A stretch of 5,241 bases of DNA, taken from contig RHAS01000071.1 in NCBI GenBank assembly GCA_010028615.1, positions 1 through 5,241 on the forward strand. The letters are read 5' to 3'. Below, piece by piece: positions 1 through 5,241 of this stretch. A program made the translations under genes and the position numbers. Within the stretch, counting starts at the first letter, position 1. Every line of letters starts with the position of its first letter. This DNA is from Actinomycetota bacterium. Lineage in GTDB: Bacteria > Actinomycetota > Actinomycetes > Actinomycetales > Microbacteriaceae. The notes below the pieces were generated by a model that ran no database searches, was not told the DNA's origin, and was given only the letters and a program-made list of their open reading frames with translations.

Positions 1-525
1 ACCGTAAACCTCTGGCACTACCTAGGTCGCGGTCTTGATGACAAGCGCTGGATATCAATGTCGGTTTGCCAGACTGGTACTCACGAAGATTTCATCCGTG
101 CTGGTCGTGCACTGGGTGAAGCAATCCGAGACAGTGACCGCAAGGTGATTTTGATCGCATCGGGTGCACTCTCACACACCTTCTATAAGCTACGTGATCT
201 AAGAAAGCATGAAGCTTCAGACCCTAAGCACATCTATTCAGATCTAGCTCGTGAAATGGATTACGAGAGACTCGAGTGGATGAAAAACGGTGAACACGGC
301 AAGATTCTAGAAACCATGCCAGAGTTCTCTAAAGTCAAGCCAGAGGCTAACTTCTATCACTGGCTAGCTATGGCCGGTGCTACCGGTGAAGAACTAAACA
401 CCGCAAAGGGTGTTTTGTATTCTGACTATGAGAACTCAATTGGTACCGGTCAGGTGCACGTTTGGTTCGATAAGCCTGAAGGTGGCTTCCCAAGACCTAA
501 GGACCTAGTGCTATCTCGTGACTGA
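1..525 (+). CDS. Class III extradiol ring-cleavage dioxygenase (HpcB/LigB-type), C-terminal part
   Basis: The frame is open from base 1, so the gene starts upstream. The Met at 58 is internal: the 19 codons before it continue the same protein. The window holds 174 residues. They resemble 3,4-dihydroxyphenylacetate 2,3-dioxygenase of the LigB superfamily (E. coli HpcB, about 280 residues), so roughly the first 110 residues are missing. Two HpcB blocks are visible: a strand then SGALSH (His codon 175-177), matching the conserved SGSLSH that carries the catalytic histidine, and a C-terminal GTGQVHVWF matching GTGQVNAVF. The N-terminal metal-binding histidines lie outside the window. Family enzymes use Fe(II) and O2 to open a catechol ring next to the hydroxyls, in the cytoplasm. 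The following FAH-family gene supports a homoprotocatechuate-like meta pathway, but the exact catechol is not determined. The last 8 bases overlap the next gene. Confidence 0.85.
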   Translation, partial: TVNLWHYLGRGLDDKRWISMSVCQTGTHEDFIRAGRALGEAIRDSDRKVILIASGALSHTFYKLRDLRKHEASDPKHIYSDLAREMDYERLEWMKNGEHGKILETMPEFSKVKPEANFYHWLAMAGATGEELNTAKGVLYSDYENSIGTGQVHVWFDKPEGGFPRPKDLVLSRD

Positions 526-1396
526 ATATAGAAGAATCCTGCTTGACGGATACCCAACTCAAGTCATTCGCGACGGTGAGAACCTAGTAGCTGGTGACGG
601 AAGAGTTGTCGCCATTAAAGATGCGGTGCACCTACCTCCAGTGGAACCAACCAAGATCATTGCGGTGCATCTGAACTATGACTCTAGAACCAAAGAGTTC
701 ATGACCAAGTTGCCACCAGCCCCGACTTACTTCCACAAGCCAATTACTGCCCTAAATTCTCACCTGGGAAATGTTGTTAGACCAGCAGGTCTCAAGTGGT
801 TGAACTACGAGGGTGAAATCGTAATTGTTATTGGTAAGACCTGTCGAAACATCTCCCCTAGCGAAGCTGGAGAGTATATCGCCGGCTACACCATCGGTAA
901 CGACTACGGATTACATGACTTCAGAGACACCGATGCGGGATCAATGCTTAGAGTCAAAGGCTCAGACACCCTTGCTCCAATTGGACCGGGGCTAGTCACC
1001 GACTGGGATTTCAAAAACAAATTCATTAGAACCTATGTCAACGGCGAGCTAAAACAAGACGATAACACCGACAACATGGAGTGGGATATGCACTACCTGG
1101 TCGCCGATATAGCTAGAACTATAACCTTGGTGCCAGGAGATATCTTGTTCTCCGGCACACCTGCTAACTCAAGACCGGTGCAACCTGGCGATGTCGTCGA
1201 AGTTGAGGTCGAAGGCTTAGGAAAGCTCACCAACTACATAGTCGAAGGCCCAACCGGAATTAGAACCGATGTTGGTGCGCAACCGACATCTTCTGAAGAA
1301 GTAGTCTCTACGGCATTAGGTGGCGACTGGGAATTCAGAGGAATTAGAACTCCATCTAAAGATTTGTATCCATCAACCGTAGAAGAAAAGGAATAA
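518..1396 (+). CDS. Fumarylacetoacetate hydrolase family protein, HpaG-like isomerase/decarboxylase
   Basis: This 292-residue protein belongs to the FAH family. Visible landmarks are an N-terminal strand leading to HLNY (51-54), YFHKP (71-75), the metal-binding acidic residues E98 and E100 in NYEGE plus D129 in GNDYG, KGSDTLAPIGP (147-157) and GDILFSGTPA (207-216). Close relatives are 2-hydroxyhepta-2,4-diene-1,7-dioate isomerase and 5-oxopent-3-ene-1,2,5-tricarboxylate decarboxylase (HpaG), which act after homoprotocatechuate ring cleavage. Sitting directly after the dioxygenase makes that role likely. Acylpyruvate hydrolase activity is the main alternative. The start is GTG at 518: an in-frame TAG at 506-508 rules out extension, and the start overlaps the upstream stop in GTGACTGA. 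The nearest Shine-Dalgarno-like AAGGA (499-503) is rather far, suggesting translational coupling. About 50 residues follow the usual FAH end (near 240). Arginine codon AGA is very frequent in this gene. Confidence 0.88.
   Translation: MTEYRRILLDGYPTQVIRDGENLVAGDGRVVAIKDAVHLPPVEPTKIIAVHLNYDSRTKEFMTKLPPAPTYFHKPITALNSHLGNVVRPAGLKWLNYEGEIVIVIGKTCRNISPSEAGEYIAGYTIGNDYGLHDFRDTDAGSMLRVKGSDTLAPIGPGLVTDWDFKNKFIRTYVNGELKQDDNTDNMEWDMHYLVADIARTITLVPGDILFSGTPANSRPVQPGDVVEVEVEGLGKLTNYIVEGPTGIRTDVGAQPTSSEEVVSTALGGDWEFRGIRTPSKDLYPSTVEEKE
1388..1392 (+). promoter_or_regulatory. Ribosome binding site of the ferredoxin gene
   Basis: AAGGA lies 6 bases before the ATG at 1399, within the last codons of the FAH gene, whose TAA ends at 1396. 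It fixes the ferredoxin start and shows that the gene has its own translation initiation despite the 2-base gap. Confidence 0.7.
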
Positions 1397-1398
1397 CC

Positions 1399-1590
1399 AT
1401 GATCAAGATCGAAGTTGATATGACCAAGTGTCAGCACTACGGGCAGTGTGTCTTTGAGGCACCTAATATTTTTCGGCTCAACAGCGACGACAAGCTCGAA
1501 TACACCGCTGAAGCAGACGACTCGGAGCGTGCCAATGTCGAGGCTGCTGTTGATGTTTGTCCGATGCAGGCAATTCGTATCGTCGAATAA
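1399..1590 (+). CDS. Small [3Fe-4S]-type ferredoxin
   Basis: The product is 63 residues and acidic. It has three cysteines in the pattern C11-x2-Y14-x2-C17 ... C54-P. This is the single-cluster bacterial ferredoxin fold in which the second cysteine of CxxCxxC is replaced, here by Tyr14. Such proteins usually carry a [3Fe-4S] cluster and pass electrons one at a time from a ferredoxin reductase to a cytochrome P450 or, in several actinobacterial aromatic-degradation systems, to a Rieske ring-hydroxylating oxygenase. The reductase gene follows 3 bases downstream, which makes this a matched pair. The acceptor oxygenase is not in the window. Cytoplasmic: no signal peptide or membrane segment is seen. 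The cluster type is inferred from the cysteine pattern; a [4Fe-4S] form with a non-cysteine ligand cannot be excluded. Confidence 0.92.
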   Translation: MIKIEVDMTKCQHYGQCVFEAPNIFRLNSDDKLEYTAEADDSERANVEAAVDVCPMQAIRIVE

Positions 1591-1593
1591 GTT

Positions 1594-2793
1594 ATGGCTC
1601 ATCCGGTAGTCATCGTTGGCGCTTCCATGGGGGGATTGCGCTGCGCTGAAGCGCTCAGGCGTTTTGGCTATTTAGGTCCAATTACAATAATCGGCGAAGA
1701 GCCATGGAAGCCTTATAACCGTCCACCCCTATCCAAAGAAGTTCTAGCTAAAGAAGTCTCCCACTCCGCTGTTGCCTTCGAAGAGAGATCGGCTACCGCC
1801 GATGTGAATTGGGTGCTTGGCACAAAAGCTATCTCGCTGGATGTTGAGCACAACACTGTCACCGACAGCGAAGGTGAGACTCATCCCTATGCAGCTCTGG
1901 TAATTGCAACTGGGCTAAGACCTAAAAGAATTGTGGTTAGAAATTCTGAACTTTCCAATCGCTTTGCACTGCGCACTCTGGATGATGCGATGGCCCTTAG
2001 AGAACAACTGCAGCCAGGTAAGAATGTGGTTATCGTTGGTGGCGGATTCATCGGCTGCGAAGTTGCCGCAACGGCTAAAAAACTTGGTGCGAACGTCACT
2101 GTGATTCACAATGCCGCTCATCCGATGCTTAGACAGCTAGGTGAAGAGTTAGCCAGCCAGCTACAACTAAGACATGAGGCTGAAGGCGTAAGGTTTATGC
2201 TCAAGCGCTCGGTAGAAGATCTCATCGGTGAAACAAAGATCACGGGTGTGAAAGTTGATGACGGAACCGTCCTGGACTGTGATGTCCTAGTTGAAGCGGT
2301 TGGCTCTATTGCCAATGTTGAGTGGCTATCGAATAACAACATCGACCGAAACGATGGTGTGCTTGTTGATTCGGCGATGCGGGTGATGCGAAAAGATGAC
2401 AGCCCAATCAAAAACGTCTTCGCGATAGGTGATGTTGCCAGATTTGCTAACCCTATCTTTGATCATGTCCCACGCAGGGTTGAGCACTGGAATATGCCTA
2501 CCGAGACAGCCAAGCGGGCAGCTTCGGTGATTGCCGCCATGCTAAACCAAGCTCCAAATTACCCAGCCATTCTGGATGATGATTTTAGGCCGCTACCATC
2601 TTTCTGGTCGGATCAGTATGAGAATCACCTACTAGCCTTTGGCCTTACTTCACTTGCTGACCGGGCCGAACTGGTTGCTGGTGAAATTAGCGGTGAATGT
2701 GTTTTTGAGTATTACCGAGAAGATCAGCTGGTTGGGGTCTGCGGTATCGGTATGCGATCAGTTGTCCAGGGTTATCGAAGTAAGTTTATTTAG
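1594..2793 (+). CDS. FAD-dependent NAD(P)H:ferredoxin reductase
   Basis: The protein is 399 residues, the normal length for putidaredoxin-reductase/BphA4-type enzymes. Domains in order are: FAD-binding GASMGG (9-14), the conserved YNRPPLSK (41-48), ATG at 105-107 closing the first FAD lobe, an NAD(P)H Rossmann motif VVIVGGGFIG (145-154), the second FAD motif NVFAIGD (274-280), RVEHW (295-299), and a C-terminal reductase domain with FWSDQ (337-341). It should oxidise NAD(P)H and reduce the ferredoxin encoded 3 bases upstream. The residue closing the second strand of the NAD(P)H fold is His172 where NADH-dependent relatives have Glu, so cofactor preference is uncertain. No good Shine-Dalgarno sequence precedes the ATG; translation is probably coupled to the ferredoxin gene. 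No membrane segment is seen. Confidence 0.93.
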   Translation: MAHPVVIVGASMGGLRCAEALRRFGYLGPITIIGEEPWKPYNRPPLSKEVLAKEVSHSAVAFEERSATADVNWVLGTKAISLDVEHNTVTDSEGETHPYAALVIATGLRPKRIVVRNSELSNRFALRTLDDAMALREQLQPGKNVVIVGGGFIGCEVAATAKKLGANVTVIHNAAHPMLRQLGEELASQLQLRHEAEGVRFMLKRSVEDLIGETKITGVKVDDGTVLDCDVLVEAVGSIANVEWLSNNNIDRNDGVLVDSAMRVMRKDDSPIKNVFAIGDVARFANPIFDHVPRRVEHWNMPTETAKRAASVIAAMLNQAPNYPAILDDDFRPLPSFWSDQYENHLLAFGLTSLADRAELVAGEISGECVFEYYREDQLVGVCGIGMRSVVQGYRSKFI

Positions 2794-2796
2794 GAG
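2792..2796 (+). promoter_or_regulatory. Ribosome binding site of the sigma-region-4 gene
   Basis: AGGAG overlaps the TAG stop of the reductase gene and sits 6 bases before the ATG at 2803. The arrangement supports ATG 2803 as the true start and a real, translated small gene within the operon. Confidence 0.75.
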
Positions 2797-2802
2797 ATAA
2801 AA

Positions 2803-3051
2803 ATGTCAAAAGAATTCGATTTAGATGTCAATTTTGAAGAGGCTGAACCTGATTTGTCGCAATTCAGTCAGGAGCAAATTGCCAGCGAAATAGCAAAGCT
2901 ACCTGAAGCAATATCGAAAGTGGCTTTTGGATTACTCATTGAAAAGCGCACCATGAGCGATGTTTCTCAGGAACTAGGTATCAGACAGGCCGAGTTGGTC
3001 ACAAGACTACACAGGGCCAAGCAGATTATTGCCGCTAATCTTTCCCAGTAA
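2803..3051 (+). CDS. Small protein with free-standing sigma-70 region 4-like helix-turn-helix
   Basis: The product is 82 residues. Residues 1-20 are strongly acidic, with seven Asp or Glu. Residues 33-78 follow the sigma-70 region 4 pattern seen in ECF sigma factors: LP near 33-34, a first helix around 36-47, MSDVSQELGI (51-60) as the first helix of the helix-turn-helix, then a recognition helix ending in RLHRAK (68-73). Region 4 normally binds the -35 element. There is no region 2, so it cannot be a complete sigma factor. It may act as a DNA-binding regulator or bind RNA polymerase or a partner factor; this is inference. It is the last gene of the operon, 9 bases after the reductase, and its 3' end overlaps the convergent gene by 17 bases. 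No specific family name is recognised. Confidence 0.8.
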   Translation: MSKEFDLDVNFEEAEPDLSQFSQEQIASEIAKLPEAISKVAFGLLIEKRTMSDVSQELGIRQAELVTRLHRAKQIIAANLSQ

Positions 3052-4429
3052 TACCGATAGTGGATTGAATTACTGGCGACATCTTCTTCACCAGAGCTTC
3101 ATAGAACATCGATAGCGGGAATTCATCATCCAGGATCTGATCGGTTAGCTCTCCGGTTGTTCCATTAAGCGGGATCTCCCGCTTAGCCCACTTAGAAGCT
3201 GGGTGCGGGGCGAGTACTTCACTTACTAGATCGTAAGCTGCTAACCAGTGCACAACCTTTGGTCGATCAATTGAACGCCAATAGAGTTCGTTGATTTTAT
3301 CGGAGAGAGAAACAACTGCATCGGGTAACTCATCCCAATCGATAGCTAGTTGAGTATCGGTCCAGTGCAGAACTTTTTGCTGGTGCAGGTAGGCAAATAG
3401 CAATTGGCCAGCTACTGAATCGTAGTTGCGCTTTCTGTTACCTGATAGCGGGAAGCGGAAAATCCTGTCAAACAAAACGGCATACTGCACCAGCTGGGCA
3501 TACTTTCTGGTCTCTTCGTCGGTGTCTTTGGCTCTGAACAGCTTTACCGATTCGCGGAATGCGGTTAGGTCGCAGCGCAGCTCCTCTAAGCCATAAAGAT
3601 AGAACGGCATGCGCTGTTTGATCATGAACGGATCAAAAGGTAAATCGCCCCGCATGTGGGTTCGGTCATGGATCAGATCCCACATCACATAAGTCTTCTC
3701 AGCCAGGTTTTGGTCGACCAGTAGTTCCTGAGCTCCTGCCGGCAGGTCTAGGTGGGTAATCTCAGCGGCTGCTTTGACTACACGGCGATAGCGGGCGGCC
3801 TCGCGGTCAGCGAAGATTCCTCCCCAGCTAAATGGCGGTAGTTCTGCCTTACTTCCCTCTGGAGCACCAGCTGGGACCCTTGGGGTAACCGCAACGGATT
3901 CAGGGAAGATAACCGCAGAGTTTGTTACATACCCTGGGGTAAAGTCCACAAAGCGCACTGGCACGAAAGCTGGGTTGGTGTAGTCCGCGGATTCCAGTCT
4001 TGCCAGAAATTCAGGCCAGATTACTTCAAACAGAACCGCTTCGACAAAGCGATCTGTTGAACCATTTTGGGTATACATCGGGAAGACCACTAGGTGCGCA
4101 AGACCATCGATGCGGTGTTTCTCGGGATGGAAAGCTGCCAGTGAGTCGTAGAAATCTGGAACAGTAAAACCTTGGTCGGACCAACGATCAAAATCATCTG
4201 CGCAAGCGAGCAGGTATTCACTGTCGTGATCAATTCGTTTAGCTAGTTCGCGAAGCGAGCCAGAGATTCCAGAAACAGCGATTGCACAAATTCGGTGTAC
4301 TGATTTTTCCGGTATCGAACCGTCATGAATTTGATGCCCGCGGAGGGTAAGTGCAGCTGATTTGATTACTTCCCATTCTTGAGATTGGGCAAGATCTTTA
4401 GCTGAAATAGCAGAGTTTACTTTACTCAT
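3035..4429 (-). CDS. DUF6421 family protein
   Basis: From the chosen start the protein has 464 residues. It matches from memory an uncharacterised actinobacterial family annotated as DUF6421, with typical blocks HRIDGLAHLVVFPMYTQNGS, FVPVRFVDFTPGY, GGIFADREAARYRRVVKAAA and a central segment from WDLIHDRTHM to LEELRCDLTAF. Function is unknown. Counting from ATG 4429, the centre holds H254-D255-x-x-H258 and, 25 residues on, E283-x-x-x-D287. This spacing resembles gluzincin or M49 metallopeptidase metal sites with Asp in place of the catalytic Glu. No signal peptide or membrane helix is seen, so it is probably cytoplasmic. The ORF can be extended to a GTG at 4447, but AAGGAGGT directly before ATG 4429 decides for the shorter form. 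The gene points away from pckG's 5' side and converges on the catabolic operon. Confidence 0.8.
   Translation of the reverse strand: MSKVNSAISAKDLAQSQEWEVIKSAALTLRGHQIHDGSIPEKSVHRICAIAVSGISGSLRELAKRIDHDSEYLLACADDFDRWSDQGFTVPDFYDSLAAFHPEKHRIDGLAHLVVFPMYTQNGSTDRFVEAVLFEVIWPEFLARLESADYTNPAFVPVRFVDFTPGYVTNSAVIFPESVAVTPRVPAGAPEGSKAELPPFSWGGIFADREAARYRRVVKAAAEITHLDLPAGAQELLVDQNLAEKTYVMWDLIHDRTHMRGDLPFDPFMIKQRMPFYLYGLEELRCDLTAFRESVKLFRAKDTDEETRKYAQLVQYAVLFDRIFRFPLSGNRKRNYDSVAGQLLFAYLHQQKVLHWTDTQLAIDWDELPDAVVSLSDKINELYWRSIDRPKVVHWLAAYDLVSEVLAPHPASKWAKREIPLNGTTGELTDQILDDEFPLSMFYEALVKKMSPVIQSTIGITGKD
3045..3076. repeat. Perfect 8-bp inverted repeat at the convergent gene ends
   Basis: CCAGTAAT (3045-3052) is matched by ATTACTGG (3069-3076) across a 16-base loop. 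It covers the stop codon of the sigma-region-4 gene and lies inside the 3' end of the DUF6421 gene. There is no T-run on either side, so it is not a classical intrinsic terminator. A weak bidirectional stop or mRNA 3'-end stabiliser is possible. A repeat of this size can also occur by chance in a few kilobases. Confidence 0.35.
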
Positions 4430-4433
4430 GCAA

Positions 4434-4441
4434 ACCTCCTT
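4434..4441 (-). promoter_or_regulatory. Strong Shine-Dalgarno sequence of the DUF6421 gene
   Basis: On the minus strand AAGGAGGT ends 4 bases before ATG 4429. It is the strongest ribosome binding site in the window and sets the start. Its first four bases (AAGG) are also the 3' arm of an inverted repeat. Confidence 0.85.
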
Positions 4442-4457
4442 GTTCACATCAACAAGG
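4438..4457 (-). promoter_or_regulatory. Inverted repeat overlapping the Shine-Dalgarno of the DUF6421 gene
   Basis: On the minus strand CCTTGTT, a 6-base loop GATGTG, and AACAAGG form a perfect 7-bp hairpin. The 3' arm contains the AAGG of the AAGGAGGT ribosome binding site. In the mRNA this would partly hide the site, which could tune translation. As DNA it could instead be a dyad operator for a repressor. Both are inference; the pairing itself is directly visible. Confidence 0.45.
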
Positions 4458-4501
4458 TAAGTCTATCAAATGAACCTTGAAGCAATCTAGGAGCCCTGCA
4501 A

Positions 4502-4747
4502 TCAATGAAAGACAAACAGGTATACACCTAGCCCTAAAATTACCGGGAAAGCAAAAAACAAGATTATAAGAATTACCGCTGCCGTACTTGTTGCGGCAAG
4601 AACTTTTCCTGTTTTAGAAATTTCATTGACTTCGATTTTCTTACTTGGCCCTGCCGACTGGTAATCGTATGCGCGATTTCGATTTCCACAATTTAGGCAT
4701 AGCGCATCGCTAGTAGCTATCTCGTTGTTGCATTTCTCGCAAATCAC
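4502..4747 (-). CDS. Small zinc-ribbon membrane protein
   Basis: The product is 81 residues. It begins with a zinc ribbon, C3-x2-C6 and C17-x2-C20. A polar linker (about 21-47) with several Lys and Glu follows, then a long hydrophobic stretch (about 49-80) that could be one membrane helix or a tight hairpin broken at Pro68. With the ribbon cytosolic, this resembles the common small zinc-ribbon-plus-membrane-helix proteins of bacteria, whose roles are mostly unknown. The start is GTG at 4747, preceded by a poor Shine-Dalgarno-like AGGGGGA. It lies 9 bases after the pckG stop, suggesting co-transcription, although no functional link with gluconeogenesis is evident. Its 3' part is visibly A/T-richer than its neighbours. 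It is separated from the DUF6421 start by 72 bases. Confidence 0.7.
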   Translation of the reverse strand: MICEKCNNEIATSDALCLNCGNRNRAYDYQSAGPSKKIEVNEISKTGKVLAATSTAAVILIILFFAFPVILGLGVYLFVFH

Positions 4748-4756
4748 CTAATCCCC

Positions 4757-5241
4757 CTAAACCACAAAACCTCTTCGCTGTTCTAATTCTAATCTGAGAA
4801 CTTGAGGCAAATGGTGTTCGAATTTTTCCAGATAGGCCTCTACCTCTGCTAACTCTTTTGCAGCATCTGTTTTGCTCCAATGCAAAAGATAGCTTTCGTC
4901 CTCTTCAGATAGATCCAGTTCGGCGATGCCAAGATCACCAAGATTTGGTAGGCCTCCTAATGGTGTGCGACGGAGTTCAAGATTCCCTTCGACTCGGCCA
5001 ACAATCCAGCGGAGAACTCTGGCGTTTTCTGAAAAGCCGGGCCAGACAAACTTACCCGAGGAGTTCTTCAAAAACCAGTTGACTCTAAATATTTTGGGTA
5101 AGCTCAGGCCTTTCTCGGCAAAAGACAGCCAGTGACTCCAATAGTCGGCCATGTTGTAGCCGCAGAACGGAAGCATTGCGAAAGGGTCTCTCCGAAGTTC
5201 GCCAACAGTGCCTTCGGCAGCCGCGGTCTGCTCACTGGCCA
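4757..5241 (-). CDS. pckG: Phosphoenolpyruvate carboxykinase (GTP), C-terminal part
   Basis: The frame stays open to the right edge, giving 160 residues of an enzyme usually about 600 long. The Met at 5176 is internal, since the 21 codons before it continue the family sequence (SEQTAAAEGTVG, then RRDPFAMLPFCGYN). This matches the GTP-type family, where vertebrate enzymes read EATAAAEHKGK and DPFAMRPFFGYN. The block VNWF, then GKFVWPGFSENARVL, keeps the aromatic residues that hold the guanine base in GTP-type PEPCK (human Phe517, Phe525 and Phe530), so the enzyme should use GTP rather than ATP. It interconverts oxaloacetate and phosphoenolpyruvate with GTP in the cytoplasm, the entry step of gluconeogenesis. 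That suits an organism that funnels aromatic compounds into TCA-cycle acids, but this link is inference. Its promoter is outside the window. Confidence 0.96.
   Translation of the reverse strand, partial: ASEQTAAAEGTVGELRRDPFAMLPFCGYNMADYWSHWLSFAEKGLSLPKIFRVNWFLKNSSGKFVWPGFSENARVLRWIVGRVEGNLELRRTPLGGLPNLGDLGIAELDLSEEDESYLLHWSKTDAAKELAEVEAYLEKFEHHLPQVLRLELEQRRGFVV

Noticed and set aside
58..60. ATG at 58 as the start of the dioxygenase
   Set aside because: The frame is open to base 1 and the product would lack the N-terminal half of a class III dioxygenase; the gene is cut by the window edge.
1234..1602. Minus-strand open frame of 122 codons opposite the FAH 3' end and the ferredoxin gene
   Set aside because: It lies antisense to two well-recognised genes, shows no recognisable domain, and spans their coding borders; it is a shadow frame.
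1887..2411. Three minus-strand open frames opposite the ferredoxin reductase gene
   Set aside because: All are antisense to the conserved FAD and NAD(P)H domains, overlap each other in different frames, and encode Ser/Thr-rich sequence without domains.
4430..4447. GTG at 4447 as the start of the DUF6421 gene
   Set aside because: It would place the strong AAGGAGGT inside the coding region and has no good ribosome binding site of its own; ATG 4429 has ideal spacing.
4458..4501. Promoter for the DUF6421 gene in the 72-base gap
   Set aside because: TAGACT and TTGATA-like hexamers are present on the minus strand, but none have convincing -35/-10 spacing, so no promoter is called. No terminator with a T-run is seen there either.
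4858..5135. Two plus-strand open frames opposite pckG
   Set aside because: They are antisense to a strongly conserved pckG region and have no recognisable protein features.
5174..5176. ATG at 5176 as the start of a short separate gene
   Set aside because: The upstream codons to the window edge continue conserved PEPCK sequence, so this is an internal methionine of pckG.

Overview
The window reads as a piece of an actinobacterial chromosome (Actinomycetota) of only moderate GC. Four things support this: a DUF6421-type protein, a family I know from actinobacteria; a GTP-dependent phosphoenolpyruvate carboxykinase; a [3Fe-4S]-type ferredoxin paired with a ferredoxin reductase; and compact, overlapping genes. 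A small-genome lineage, for instance a freshwater or marine Microbacteriaceae-like organism, would fit, but this is inference and the genus cannot be read from the sequence.

Left part (1 to 3051, + strand): a tightly packed operon cut at its 5' end. It holds the C-terminal part of a class III (LigB/HpcB-type) extradiol ring-cleavage dioxygenase, a fumarylacetoacetate-hydrolase (FAH) family isomerase/decarboxylase of the HpaG kind, a 63-residue three-cysteine ferredoxin, an FAD/NAD(P)H ferredoxin reductase, and an 82-residue protein that is essentially a free-standing sigma-70 region 4 helix-turn-helix. Genes overlap or are 2 to 9 bases apart. The dioxygenase and FAH enzyme fit meta-cleavage of a homoprotocatechuate-like catechol. 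The ferredoxin and reductase would supply electrons to an oxygenase (cytochrome P450 or Rieske type) that is not in the window and probably lies upstream. The sigma-region-4 protein is a candidate regulator.

Right part (3035 to 5241, - strand): a DUF6421 family gene runs towards the operon and overlaps its last gene tail to tail by 17 bases. Its true start is most likely the ATG at 4429, behind a strong Shine-Dalgarno sequence that is part of a perfect inverted repeat. Upstream of it are a small zinc-ribbon membrane protein and the C-terminal 160 residues of pckG, which runs off the right edge. The zinc-ribbon gene lies 9 bases after pckG and may be co-transcribed with it.

The points most worth a second look are the orphan sigma-region-4 protein ending a catabolic operon, a HDxxH...ExxxD arrangement in the DUF6421 protein that resembles a gluzincin or M49 metal site, the hairpin covering that gene's ribosome binding site, and the convergent gene ends with an 8-bp inverted repeat. 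No tRNA, rRNA, CRISPR array, insertion sequence or strong intrinsic terminator was seen. There is no gene-free stretch longer than 72 bases.
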